In this document: positions 1 through 8,070 of the stretch, one piece after another
Layout: every line of letters starts with the position of its first letter
How positions within the stretch are numbered: the stretch's first letter is position 1
Assembly (NCBI GenBank): GCA_040905245.1
Contig: JBBDRX010000004.1
Span: 1 to 13,433, forward strand
Direction: 5' to 3'
Origin: JBBDRX01 sp040905245
GTDB taxonomy: Bacteria; Bacteroidota; Rhodothermia; Balneolales; Balneolaceae
DNA length: 13,433 nucleotides
Program-made: the position numbers and the translations under genes
The notes under the pieces: model-generated
Told to the model about the DNA's origin: nothing
Seen by the model: only the letters and a program-made list of their open reading frames with translations
Databases searched by the model: none

Positions 1-1
1 T

Positions 2-97
2 CTTTTCCTCGTCAGTATTGCCGTCATTATCGGCCTTATTATTTCACTCGCCCGCAAACGAGGGGATAATGAAGAAGGAGGAGCGGCTCAATCCTGA
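2..97 (+). CDS. C-terminal end of a membrane protein (5' end outside window)
   Basis: An open frame enters from the left edge and ends at TGA 95-97, giving 31 residues. The visible part is one hydrophobic helix (LFLVSIAVIIGLIISLA) followed by a basic RKR and then an acidic, glycine-rich tail. This looks like the last transmembrane segment and cytoplasmic tail of an inner-membrane protein, by the positive-inside rule. A strong terminator lies 44 bases downstream, which supports a genuine gene end. The fragment is too short to name the family; a transporter or a sensor anchor are both possible. Confidence 0.6.
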   Translation, partial: LFLVSIAVIIGLIISLARKRGDNEEGGAAQS

Positions 98-140
98 TCC
101 GTTTTTGACCCGGAGCTAATAACGCTCTGAACTATATATG

Positions 141-174
141 AAGGGGATACGGTTTTTCCGCATCCCCTTTTTTT
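141..174 (+). terminator. Rho-independent terminator of the left-edge gene
   Basis: The left arm AAGGGGAT-A-CGG (141-152) pairs with CCG-C-ATCCCCTT (158-169) around a TTTTT loop. The only internal flaw is one A/C mismatch. A run of seven T (168-174) overlaps the foot of the stem. This is a classic intrinsic terminator for + strand transcription. The minus strand has no T run in the right place, so it should not terminate the convergent gene at 247-1971. Apart from this hairpin I see nothing in 98-246. Confidence 0.88.
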
Positions 175-246
175 ATGTCCGTTCATCGAACACCAATTGA
201 ACAATATCTACCCTAAGCTGTGCCGATTTTGGTAAAATATTCTCGC

Positions 247-1971
247 CTACTGACGGATCTCGAGCTTCAGAACTGAACCGGTAAAAGGGACATTTCCGTT
301 TTCAAGATTGCCGATCTGTAAGGGCCTGTTACTTCTGATCAGGTTCCCTTCAGACTCCACTTCACTTACCAGTTCTCCATCAATGAAGAGCCGGAGAGAC
401 TGCCCGGTATACTCACCCCGGATATGATACGAGCCAGGAGAAAGGGGACGATTGGCACTTACGGTTCTTGTACCCGAGTCGGTAAGAATCGTAAAAGAGG
501 GGCCGGGGAGCGCTCCGGACAATCCTCCATTATGCCCATAATCGTTATAGCGTAACAGAAATGTTCCTTCTTGAAGTGAATCGTATCGTAAAACACGACT
601 GTGCCCTACGATACGTCCTCCCTCATGATACGCTTCACCGTCGTGCCATGGAGAGAAATAGAAATAACGGCCGTCAAAGATCCCTGCGTTATACCCAACG
701 GTATTGAGATCAGATACGACTTGTTGGTTACTGGTTTTCCAACTGTCCGGGCCGGTAAAATCGCCCCGGGTATCATATCGAAGGTGTTCTCCGTGAAAGT
801 TCATCCGGCCAGTCTCATCTGTATAGAAGAAGGGGACAAAATGGACAAAACGTCCATCAAAGAAAGCACCGTCATATCCCCATGAGGTGATGTCCGTAGT
901 TTCCTGTACAGAATAGCTCTCCCAGGAAGGCCCCGCCTCAAAAGGCTTTGCCGTATCGTACCGGACAATTTTGTCATGATCATAGGGAACATAGTAGATG
1001 TATCGCCCATCAAAGGTAGCCCCGACACACATCTCCATTCCATGAGATGATGCGTCAAACAGCTGCCAGGAGTCCGAATCATCAAATGCCAGCCGGGTAT
1101 CGTAACGAACTGGCAAACCACCGGTCAACGGAACCAGATAGATCCAGGTACCGTCAAATGCCACACCATCAAAGTCTGCCGGAGCCGATTCCGGAAAGGC
1201 CATACTCAAATCCGTCGTCTCCCAGCTCGCCGGCTCCGTGAAGGGCCCTTCTGTATTGTAGCGAAGCACAACCCCACTACCTCCATCACTGGAACTGCCC
1301 GGAGCAAAATAAACATACTGCCCGTCAAAGCCGCCTCCCTGATATGATATCTCAAGTCCGGCATCGAATGCGTCCCAGCTCTCCATGTTCGAAAACTGCT
1401 CCGAAGTATCATATCTCAGAACTCTGGAATGCATTTCTGTACCATCGAAACGGGGTGTGAAGTAGACATATTTTCCGTCAAACACCCCTCCATAATACCC
1501 CGATGTATTCAGTCCGTCCGTATTCCCGGCATTCACTGCACTCCAGGCCTCCGGTGAATGAAACGGGCTGTGTGTGTCGTACCTCAGCACATTACCATGC
1601 CGTTCCGATTTGTTGTGTTGTGGAGAAAAGTAGATATACCGGCCGTCAAAGATAGCCCCGAGAAAACCGGTGGCATCCAACTCAAGATTTGGAGAAGGAT
1701 CATAAGCATCGTACGCACCCATCTCTTCATGGAGCATCCACTGCCCGGCAATCACCTGCAACTTCTCTGCAGCAGATTCCGCGGTCTTTACCCAGGCATC
1801 TATGCGTAATCGTTCTGTAGATGGAATCTCGAGAGTCACAGCAGAATCATTACCGGCTGTCCAGGAGAGCACCAGATCCCAGTCCCCGGTCGGAGAGAAA
1901 AGAGTTCGATTCATATACATTACAGCCAGAAAAGCACATAATAGTAGAAAAATGATTGTGCGTCGTGACAT
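247..1971 (-). CDS. Membrane-anchored protein: seven FDG propeller repeats inside a split LamG-like domain
   Basis: The protein has 574 residues. ATG at 1971 is preceded by a GGAG ribosome-binding site about 7 bases upstream. Residues 1-25 form a basic, hydrophobic export signal or anchor with no lipobox. Residues 99-464 hold seven repeats of the form F-D-G-[RKQT]-[YWF]-[IVF]-[YH] ... V/L-R-Y-[DN]-[TS] ... F....SW. The FDG triplets are at residues 108, 164, 215, 272, 320, 371 and 432, spaced 48-61 residues apart, as expected for a seven-bladed beta-propeller. Residues 31-80 (GNDS, RIDAWVK, IAGQW) resemble the first strands of a LamG/concanavalin jelly roll. Residues 468-572 (LSPGSYHIRGEYTG, LRLFIDGELV, LQIGN) resemble its second half, so the propeller seems inserted into the jelly roll. 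It is probably extracytoplasmic and may bind glycan or protein. The ligand is unknown, and no catalytic motif is visible. Confidence 0.82.
   Translation of the reverse strand: MSRRTIIFLLLCAFLAVMYMNRTLFSPTGDWDLVLSWTAGNDSAVTLEIPSTERLRIDAWVKTAESAAEKLQVIAGQWMLHEEMGAYDAYDPSPNLELDATGFLGAIFDGRYIYFSPQHNKSERHGNVLRYDTHSPFHSPEAWSAVNAGNTDGLNTSGYYGGVFDGKYVYFTPRFDGTEMHSRVLRYDTSEQFSNMESWDAFDAGLEISYQGGGFDGQYVYFAPGSSSDGGSGVVLRYNTEGPFTEPASWETTDLSMAFPESAPADFDGVAFDGTWIYLVPLTGGLPVRYDTRLAFDDSDSWQLFDASSHGMEMCVGATFDGRYIYYVPYDHDKIVRYDTAKPFEAGPSWESYSVQETTDITSWGYDGAFFDGRFVHFVPFFYTDETGRMNFHGEHLRYDTRGDFTGPDSWKTSNQQVVSDLNTVGYNAGIFDGRYFYFSPWHDGEAYHEGGRIVGHSRVLRYDSLQEGTFLLRYNDYGHNGGLSGALPGPSFTILTDSGTRTVSANRPLSPGSYHIRGEYTGQSLRLFIDGELVSEVESEGNLIRSNRPLQIGNLENGNVPFTGSVLKLEIRQ
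577..1700 (-). repeat. Seven-copy degenerate coding repeat (FDG propeller blades)
   Basis: The minus-strand codons for F-D-G appear on the + strand as (c)cRtcaaa near 671, 856, 1007, 1150, 1321, 1475 and 1642, with one variant in the second copy (ccgtcaaa at 1475). Each is followed at a fixed distance by codons for L/V-R-Y-D/N-T/S. The period is about 145-185 bp. The copies are diverged at DNA level and vary in loop length, so this is an old protein-level repeat rather than a recent tandem duplication. Confidence 0.85.
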
Positions 1972-2003
1972 GATAGCTCCAGTAATGAGTTGATAGGCAA
2001 TGT

Positions 2004-2018
2004 TTGGAATATTTCCAA
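2004..2018. promoter_or_regulatory. Operator-like palindrome in a divergent intergenic region
   Basis: TTGGAA-TAT-TTCCAA is a perfect 6-bp inverted repeat with a 3-bp spacer. It lies 33 bases upstream of the minus-strand gene start (1971) and 91 bases upstream of the plus-strand start (2109). An A/T-rich stretch (2019-2026, TATATTTA) follows directly and could be a -10/-7 element for the plus gene, but I find no convincing partner box. The position suggests shared regulation of two exported proteins. This is inference from symmetry and position only. Confidence 0.35.
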
Positions 2019-2108
2019 TATATTTATCGTGACATTAATCACCAATTTGAACGGCCGGACAGCTTAATCACTTCGGTTCCATTCGTTTCAATCCAACCTG
2101 ACAGTACA

Positions 2109-3482
2109 ATGAACGGCAAACAGATATTCTCATTCGTCCTTGCACTTTTTCTTTTCCTGACATGCACAACTCTCACAATCTCGCAGACTCTGACGAACAG
2201 CTCTGGACTGAAGGTGGTTCTGACCGAAGAAGATGGCCTGAACCGGGATCAGGAGCCTGTGGAGATCCCACTCCGAATTACTGTCGATCCCGACCGTTTT
2301 GAGCAGCTGCTTGCCGATCCATCCTCCGCAATTCGCGTGTCACAAGAGGAGAGGGGTGGTTCCGAGGAGATCCCATCCCAACTTTTTGACCTTACCTGGT
2401 CTGCTTCAGATAATCACGTTCGTGCCCACTTGCTCTTTTTTGCTGACGTCACTGCACATTCCGAATCTGTATATCAGATCGACTATAAACCGTCATCCGT
2501 CCGGCCCGAAGCAGAACTCAGCGTCAAGGGAAAGGGAGTCTACCGGGAAATCGAGAACGAACACTTCCGAATCGAGACCGACCCTGCCAGTGGTCAGATC
2601 GACCAGATTCAATTGAAATTTGCCAACCGGCCGCTGTTTCAGTTCGAACCGGGAAATATGCACTGGAACCCGGACTTTATCATCGTACCCGACTCCTACC
2701 CGGATCAGGGGTACAGCTGGCCGGCTGCGCGTAACATGGAACACCCCGATTATGATATTGAATCCGGGCCACTCTTCTTCTCAATCAAGCGACGTCAATT
2801 TGTTCCGGGACAGAGAAGCGTCTTTCTCGAAGTTTACTATCGATTTTATGCGGGAAAGCCATGGTTTGTCATGGAATCCCGGCTGGAAGCCGTTCGATCG
2901 TTCCGCACCTTTGCAATCCGTAACGACGAGCTTGCATTCGGAGTGGGTGACTTCACGCATGCCGGTTGGCGGACGGAATCCATTGGCCTTCATCCCGAAC
3001 ACAGAGGCGAAGTAGGTACAATTCCTCTCTATGATGAATCCCGTCCCGGTCGTCACGTTCTCGGCAGCACACTCTCTCCATGGACACCGTGGCTTAGCTA
3101 CAGCCATCACGAAAGGGGATATGCTGTGGCTTCACTAAGACTGGGCTGGGACAATCGAAATCTGCTTACCGGTGAACCGTCTCCACTGGCCAATCCCAGA
3201 ACCGTTTTGAGCAGTAACAACGGAGCTCCTTACTGGTTTAGAAGCCTTGTTTATACACCCAGACGGGCGAATGACGAATTTTTCTTCGACCTGGATCAGA
3301 AGGTAATCAACGAAATGATTCAGCAAATTCCGAGAGGATCTTCCTACTCGGAACGGAATGTTTACTACTTCTATCCATTCGATGCGGAAGAGAGATACGA
3401 ACCTGCAGATCAGCTCTATTTGAAATTGACAAAACCACTGCAAATTGAAATTCTGCCGGCTGGTTCTGAGGGCAGTGAGTAG
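2109..3482 (+). CDS. Exported beta-rich protein, similar to N-terminal domains of polysaccharide-lyase-type proteins
   Basis: I start this gene at ATG 2109, giving 457 residues, because it begins a clean Sec signal peptide (MNGKQIF, then a hydrophobic core, then TISQ). The frame stays open upstream to a TTG at 2004, but that 35-residue extension would bury the signal. There is a Cys in the signal core (FLTC), but the residue before it is Thr, so I do not call a lipoprotein. The mature N-terminus (GLKVVLTEEDGLNRDQEPVE) matches the style of the RIFT-barrel domain that opens PcRGLX/YetA-like rhamnogalacturonan-lyase-type proteins, with EPV followed by IPSQLF. The rest is aromatic and beta-rich (VFLEVYYRFYAGKPWFVMES), like a mutarotase-type supersandwich. 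A carbohydrate-related role is plausible but unproven, and catalytic residues cannot be assigned. The gene converges on the VWA gene and shares its upstream region with the propeller gene. Confidence 0.75.
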   Translation: MNGKQIFSFVLALFLFLTCTTLTISQTLTNSSGLKVVLTEEDGLNRDQEPVEIPLRITVDPDRFEQLLADPSSAIRVSQEERGGSEEIPSQLFDLTWSASDNHVRAHLLFFADVTAHSESVYQIDYKPSSVRPEAELSVKGKGVYREIENEHFRIETDPASGQIDQIQLKFANRPLFQFEPGNMHWNPDFIIVPDSYPDQGYSWPAARNMEHPDYDIESGPLFFSIKRRQFVPGQRSVFLEVYYRFYAGKPWFVMESRLEAVRSFRTFAIRNDELAFGVGDFTHAGWRTESIGLHPEHRGEVGTIPLYDESRPGRHVLGSTLSPWTPWLSYSHHERGYAVASLRLGWDNRNLLTGEPSPLANPRTVLSSNNGAPYWFRSLVYTPRRANDEFFFDLDQKVINEMIQQIPRGSSYSERNVYYFYPFDAEERYEPADQLYLKLTKPLQIEILPAGSEGSE

Positions 3483-3505
3483 GGATGCAGCCCAAAAAGA
3501 CTTAC

Positions 3506-3554
3506 GGGTTGAACCGAAATCGATTGTTCTGGTCGGAACGTATCGGTTCAACCC
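3506..3554. repeat. Perfect 12-bp inverted repeat between convergent genes
   Basis: GGGTTGAACCGA (3506-3517) and TCGGTTCAACCC (3543-3554) are exact reverse complements around a 25-bp loop. The loop contains a smaller GTTC/GAAC pair (3526-3529 with 3536-3539). The right arm ends against the stop codon of the VWA gene (3555-3557), and the left arm lies 23 bases after the stop of the plus-strand gene. The site could form a large hairpin in either transcript. It lacks a T run on both strands, so it would be an atypical terminator. A 3'-end stabilising hairpin or a protein-binding site are alternatives. Confidence 0.6.
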
Positions 3555-5639
3555 TCAAGGTAGTGAACGGTATCTCCGTACGATCCATTCGGCCAGGAGC
3601 AGCAAAATGATAACCAGCAGCCACCAGGGAGAGGCAATGGGAGACCAGGTTTCCGTTCGCTGAATGGATGTTGTCCCGGAATCCAATTCGCTCAACCTGT
3701 CCCAGATTTCAGAAATCCGGTCGGAAGGAACAAGCTGTCCCCCCGTCTGCCGGGAGATCAACGCCAGAAGTGAGTCGTTACGAACGATATTGGACCACTC
3801 TGGAGATAGAGGCTGAACGGTCAACATACCCTGGCCATCCGTTTCTATTTCCGTACCATCCATTTGCTGAATACTGGCGGTATATCTGTATATCCCCGGA
3901 GCCAGTCCCGTCAACTCAAGCTCAAACTGGTCCGTCCCGGTCTCCGGCATCCGGTATCGCTGTACTTCCTCCTGCGAGCCTTGCAGGATAAGATAAACAG
4001 AGTTATCCGACGCTCTGTAGCCAGTTTGTCGATTCACCTCGCCACGAAACAGAACCGGCTCACCCTCCCGAACCTCACTGCGATTCAGTGTAATTTCCAG
4101 CAGATTCTGTGAAGGAGACGCTGCCGTCCAATAGATCATGTTGGTTAATAAACGGGCAGAAAAATCACGGACGGAATTCGAATTACTCAAAGCATAACGA
4201 AACCAGCCCGAAGCAAAAAGGTGAGCTCTTCTGATATCATCTGTCTCTTCGACCAGAAGCAGTGGCGAATCTGTACCCTCAAAGACCAAAATAGTCTCTG
4301 TGGTCCCCAAACCTTCCCGGTCGGGTCGGGGGCCAGCAAGTTGAGGGAAGCGGCCTGTCGGTTCCATCCCAATGTCGGAAATTGGGTGAAATCGAGTTGT
4401 AATAGCAGGTCTGCCCTGTACAACGCCCGAAGTCTCTATAGAGTGCCTCGAAAAACCGGTCGCAGGAGAGAGCGCATTCTCTTCTCCCGGATAAATATGT
4501 ATGGTTGGAATAGTGTTGAAAACAGACAGATCATCCAGAGACCCTCCCGGAGGGTGTCCGTCCATTATAATCAGATCCACCGAATCATTGGCTGTAACAG
4601 GTATCTCTCCTTCAATATAGCGGTCCGTTATCCAGGTATAGGGTTCCAGTACAATACGGCTATTCCGTTCCATGAGCCTTCTCAGGTATCCCGTATCCGG
4701 ATGGATTCGAAAAGAGAGATGCCAGACAACCAACTTCGGATCCATAACATCGATTCCAATCGATTGTATGTTATTCTCTTCCGTTAACTCATTTTCCAGC
4801 GGATCCAGTTCAAATCTAAACTCTTCCGTACCTTCTGTCTCGTGCAACAGGCCGAACTCTTCCTCTACCCGGGCTGTTTGTTCGAACCGAATGGTTCGCT
4901 GCTCCTGAAACTCTCCGTTACGAAAGAACCGCAGGACAGTCTCGCGCTCATTGTAACCGGATTGGAAGAGTTCTACCCGTACGGTTTGTTCACTGTTGAG
5001 GGGAACCTGTTCTCTATAGTGCACATCCCGGATCTGGAGATCCATAGCAGGGTTCGGGTCACCGACCGGAACTGAAAAAACAGGAACAGGCAGCCCCCGG
5101 GACTGAAAAGCCGGATCTCTTCCCTGTGTAACAATACCGTCCGTAAAAAGAATTGCGGCTCGATAATCGTGTTGATGTCGATCAATATGTCCGAAAACCT
5201 GACCAAAATCCGAGACTTTATCCGCCAGATCTGGATTCGGCTGTGCTTTAATGGAAGTCAGTACCGATCCAAATTGAAAGATGTCCAGCTCGATCTCATC
5301 GGGACGTGATTCCAGGAGCGACTGCAGCAAAACCCGATAGCTGTCCGTTCCCTTGTATTCTCCTTTAAGTACAGACATACTTTCACTGTTATCAAGATAT
5401 AGAACTACTTTTTGGGGAAGATCCTCGATCAGAGTACGCTGAAACAGAGGGTTCAGAAGTAACATAATCAAAAGCAGCAGAGCCGATGCCCGCAGCGATG
5501 TGAGTAAGAACCTTGTACCAGAGGGCAACGATTGTAAATTCCGATAGCTCCACCAGGAGACGAACAGCGACAAAACTGCAAGGAGAGAAAGAAGAACAAA
5601 AGGAAAGGAAGGGGCGAGTTCCTGAAACGGAGAATTCAT
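3555..5639 (-). CDS. BatA-like membrane protein with VWA domain
   Basis: The start is ATG 5639 (694 residues), preceded by AGGGA about 6 bases upstream. A TTG one codon earlier is possible but less well placed. Two N-terminal membrane helices (about residues 10-32 and 43-64) are followed by a von Willebrand A domain (about 76-195) with MIDAS motif DNSES at 83-87 and TDG at 166-168. Residues about 200-295 look like a beta-sandwich. Residues about 300-490 resemble the class I glutamine-amidotransferase-like fold often found in such proteins (VDLIIMDGHPPGG), with no recognisable catalytic triad. A further beta domain (about 510-620) leads to a C-terminal helix (673-687) ending in RRYR. Most of the chain should be periplasmic. 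It starts 15 bases after the MoxR stop, and MoxR ATPases typically act on VWA partners. In Bacteroidota this fits an envelope-maintenance (Bat-type) role. The exact function is unknown. Confidence 0.85.
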   Translation of the reverse strand: MNSPFQELAPSFPFVLLSLLAVLSLFVSWWSYRNLQSLPSGTRFLLTSLRASALLLLIMLLLNPLFQRTLIEDLPQKVVLYLDNSESMSVLKGEYKGTDSYRVLLQSLLESRPDEIELDIFQFGSVLTSIKAQPNPDLADKVSDFGQVFGHIDRHQHDYRAAILFTDGIVTQGRDPAFQSRGLPVPVFSVPVGDPNPAMDLQIRDVHYREQVPLNSEQTVRVELFQSGYNERETVLRFFRNGEFQEQRTIRFEQTARVEEEFGLLHETEGTEEFRFELDPLENELTEENNIQSIGIDVMDPKLVVWHLSFRIHPDTGYLRRLMERNSRIVLEPYTWITDRYIEGEIPVTANDSVDLIIMDGHPPGGSLDDLSVFNTIPTIHIYPGEENALSPATGFSRHSIETSGVVQGRPAITTRFHPISDIGMEPTGRFPQLAGPRPDREGLGTTETILVFEGTDSPLLLVEETDDIRRAHLFASGWFRYALSNSNSVRDFSARLLTNMIYWTAASPSQNLLEITLNRSEVREGEPVLFRGEVNRQTGYRASDNSVYLILQGSQEEVQRYRMPETGTDQFELELTGLAPGIYRYTASIQQMDGTEIETDGQGMLTVQPLSPEWSNIVRNDSLLALISRQTGGQLVPSDRISEIWDRLSELDSGTTSIQRTETWSPIASPWWLLVIILLLLAEWIVRRYRSLP

Positions 5640-5654
5640 CAAATCCCTGGTTAC

Positions 5655-6677
5655 CTATATCTGATCAACGAGATGGTTCAAAATCCTCTTTTCAGAGTAC
5701 CCTTCAGCTTCAGCGGAGTAGTTCAGCACCATTCGATGACGCAAAACTGGAATGGCGAGTGCTTTTACGTCCTCCAGAGAAACATTGGCGCGTCCCCGTG
5801 AGAGAGCTCTCGCTTTTCCGCCCAGGATCAGGTTTTGTGAAGCTCTGGGACCGGCTCCCCAACGGACATAACGTTTTATGAGATCGTCCGCCATCGGACT
5901 ATCCGGTCGTGTCCGGTTTACAAGGCGAACGGCGGCATCCAGTACGCCATCCGGAACCGGTACGGTTCTGACAAGTTCCTGCAACTCCAGAATCTGTTCT
6001 CTGCTGAGTACCTGTTGAATTTCCTCCGCCCCCGAAGAAGTGGTTTGGCTGACAATCTGCTTCTCCTCTTCAAAACTGGGATACTCCAGCCACAGTTGAA
6101 ACATAAACCGATCCAGCTGAGCTTCAGGAAGGGGATAGGTCCCTTCCTGTTCGATCGGATTCTGAGTAGCGAGAACGAAAAAGGGCCGCTCCAACTGACG
6201 GGTCTCACCACCCGCTGTGATGCTGTAATCCTGCATTCCTTCCAGAAGAGCCGACTGTGTTTTGGGAGGAGTCCGGTTGATCTCGTCGGCCAGTACAATA
6301 TTGGCAAATACAGGGCCGCGAATGAATTTAAACGACTTCCGGCCCGTTTCACGGTCATCTTCAATCACTTCGGTACCGGTGATGTCTCCCGGCATCAGAT
6401 CGGGAGTAAACTGAATACGGGTAAAACTCAGCCCAAGGGACTTTGACAAACACTGAATCAGCAGAGTTTTAGCCAGGCCGGGAACGCCCACAAGGAGGCA
6501 ATGCCCCCTTGAAAACAGGGAGATCAGTAAATGATCCACAATTTCGTCTTGTCCAACGACCACCCTGGAGAGCTGGGAGCGAATATCCAGTACAGCTTGC
6601 TGAAATCGGGATACAGCCACCTCAGGATCCTGGTGTACCAGGGGTGGTTGCGGGTGGGTCTGTGAATTCAAGGTCAT
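5655..6677 (-). CDS. MoxR-family AAA+ ATPase
   Basis: The protein has 340 residues from ATG 6677, a normal MoxR length. Motifs are complete: Walker A GVPGLAKT (64-71), Walker B IVLADEINR (127-135), the MoxR-typical stretch PPKTQSALLEGMQ (137-149), sensor 1 ATQNP (170-174), LDRF (188-191) and sensor 2 GAGPRAS (274-280). It should be an active cytosolic ATPase acting as a chaperone-like remodeller. The neighbouring VWA membrane protein is the obvious partner, since MoxR/VWA pairing is a family hallmark. The start lies inside the surA reading frame, so the two genes overlap by about 56 bases. The upstream sequence has only a weak purine-rich GAGA, so translation may be coupled to surA. The DUF58 gene that commonly lies between moxR and the VWA gene is absent. 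Confidence 0.93.
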   Translation of the reverse strand: MTLNSQTHPQPPLVHQDPEVAVSRFQQAVLDIRSQLSRVVVGQDEIVDHLLISLFSRGHCLLVGVPGLAKTLLIQCLSKSLGLSFTRIQFTPDLMPGDITGTEVIEDDRETGRKSFKFIRGPVFANIVLADEINRTPPKTQSALLEGMQDYSITAGGETRQLERPFFVLATQNPIEQEGTYPLPEAQLDRFMFQLWLEYPSFEEEKQIVSQTTSSGAEEIQQVLSREQILELQELVRTVPVPDGVLDAAVRLVNRTRPDSPMADDLIKRYVRWGAGPRASQNLILGGKARALSRGRANVSLEDVKALAIPVLRHRMVLNYSAEAEGYSEKRILNHLVDQI

Positions 6678-8070
6678 CAATCTCGGGTTCTCGTTCTCGT
6701 TCTCGGTGACGATCCGGAATGTCTATCTTGTATTCAATATATATATCTTCTCTCACATCATTAATCCACTCTGCAAAAACTCTCATCTGCTTCTGCTGAA
6801 GAGCTACATTCTCAATCAGTTCGTAATCCTGTTCCAAATTTGCTTCATGTTCCGGTACGTGACGGTCCAGACGGACAATTCGATAGGCCCGGGAAGTTCC
6901 TTGTCGCGGAGTAAAGGGCCTGGGCTCTGATATGTCACCAACTTCGTCCAGTAACAGAACCACCCGGTAAAGCGAAGACTCCAATTCATTCAACGCCATC
7001 AACCGCTGGCCGGTCTCCATATTGACCATCCGTCCGCCCAGCCCGGCTGTAAATTCGTCTTCGGAATGAGCTCTGGCCATCTCTGAAAAGGATTTATCAT
7101 GGTGTAGTACACTATCCCGGATCGCTTCCAGTTTTTCAATGGCCGCTTCTTCGTCCATTCCCGATTCATCGACAGTAATCAACAGGTTATTGGTTTCAAT
7201 ACTGTCTCCGGATCTCCGATTCAATCGGATTACATGATATCCGAAAGAGGTTCGTACCACTTCTGACACTTCACCGGGTTCCAGGGCTGCCGCGGCAGCG
7301 GAGTACTCTGCCACAAGATCACTCATGGGCATCATAGGCAACAATCCACCATTACGAGCTGACGGCCCCGTACTGTGGCGTCGGGCAATCTCCTCAAACG
7401 ACACCCCGTGAACAATAATAGAGTCCCGCAGTTGACTCGCTTTCTCATATGCGGCTCTCTCCGCATCCTCCATCGGCTTCGGCTGAACCACAATCTGGGA
7501 GAGCCCGACTTGTTCAGGAATTGTAGGAAGGGAATCGGTGGGAATTTGCTCAAAAAACTCACGAACCTCCGGACGGGTAATGGAAACATCACTCATTTTC
7601 TGTTGACGAATCTCCTGTACAATCAGCTGCTCTCTGAACTGTTCCCGAAATTCTGCCCTCAGCTCGATGATGCTCTGTCCGAAGGCACGCTCCAGTTCCT
7701 GTTCACTCCCTGCCTGTTGAATCAACTGCTGGATCCGGTTATCCATCTGGCGATTCACAAGTTCATCTGAGGCAGTGATCGAATCCACCTCCGCCTGTTC
7801 CAGCATAACGTAATTGTCGACCATTGATTCAAGAAGACCGTACCAGAGCTCTTCCCGAAACTCTACAGGCCGGTTCGACATCTGCATCTGACGCATATAA
7901 TCGGCAACCTCCTGATCGACGTCACTCTTCAGAACAATACGGTCGTTTACAATGGCCACAATTCGATCTGCACCCTGAGCCTGAACCGGCTGGACGATAG
8001 CCTCAGTAGAAAGAGAGACAAGAATTGAAAGAAAAATGATTGAGTAAAGGGAGAAGCTTTTATTGATCAT
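6622..8070 (-). CDS. surA: SurA-like periplasmic peptidyl-prolyl isomerase / outer-membrane protein chaperone
   Basis: The protein has 482 residues. A signal peptide is likely cleaved after VQA (residue 31). A SurA_N chaperone region follows (about 33-170: DRIVAIVNDRIVLKSDV at the front). The first parvulin domain (about 187-285) has the conserved elements FEEIARRHS, NGGLLP and SFGYHVIRL. A second, diverged parvulin domain (about 294-402) keeps FSEMARAHSED and GLGGRM. This is the SurA layout: it escorts unfolded outer-membrane proteins through the periplasm. A 30-residue charged tail (REREREPE, then a TP-rich end) is unusual and coincides with the overlap with moxR. Start ATG 8070 overlaps the previous stop as ATGA, indicating translational coupling with the parvulin-like lipoprotein. 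Confidence 0.92.
   Translation of the reverse strand: MINKSFSLYSIIFLSILVSLSTEAIVQPVQAQGADRIVAIVNDRIVLKSDVDQEVADYMRQMQMSNRPVEFREELWYGLLESMVDNYVMLEQAEVDSITASDELVNRQMDNRIQQLIQQAGSEQELERAFGQSIIELRAEFREQFREQLIVQEIRQQKMSDVSITRPEVREFFEQIPTDSLPTIPEQVGLSQIVVQPKPMEDAERAAYEKASQLRDSIIVHGVSFEEIARRHSTGPSARNGGLLPMMPMSDLVAEYSAAAAALEPGEVSEVVRTSFGYHVIRLNRRSGDSIETNNLLITVDESGMDEEAAIEKLEAIRDSVLHHDKSFSEMARAHSEDEFTAGLGGRMVNMETGQRLMALNELESSLYRVVLLLDEVGDISEPRPFTPRQGTSRAYRIVRLDRHVPEHEANLEQDYELIENVALQQKQMRVFAEWINDVREDIYIEYKIDIPDRHREREREPEIDDLEFTDPPATTPGTPGS
6688..6705. repeat. Three tandem TTCTCG hexamers
   Basis: There are three exact TTCTCG copies at 6688-6705. On the minus strand they read CGAGAA and encode the RE repeat in the C-terminal tail of SurA. 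They lie 11-28 bases upstream of the moxR ATG, where they make the leader purine-rich. Copy number could vary by slippage without a frameshift, since the unit is 6 bp. Confidence 0.7.

Noticed and set aside
577..1700. Tandem DNA repeat or CRISPR-like array
   Set aside because: The periodicity is at protein level with diverged codons and variable spacing, in frame within one gene. There are no conserved DNA repeats with unique spacers.
2004..2108. 35-residue N-terminal extension of the exported beta-rich protein from a TTG start
   Set aside because: It would place the signal peptide inside the chain, the start codon is rare, and the extension overlaps the operator-like palindrome. ATG 2109 gives a normal signal peptide.
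4221..4787. 188-codon plus-strand open frame inside the VWA gene
   Set aside because: It is antisense to a gene with clear MIDAS motifs and membrane helices. The composition is arbitrary, with no domain.
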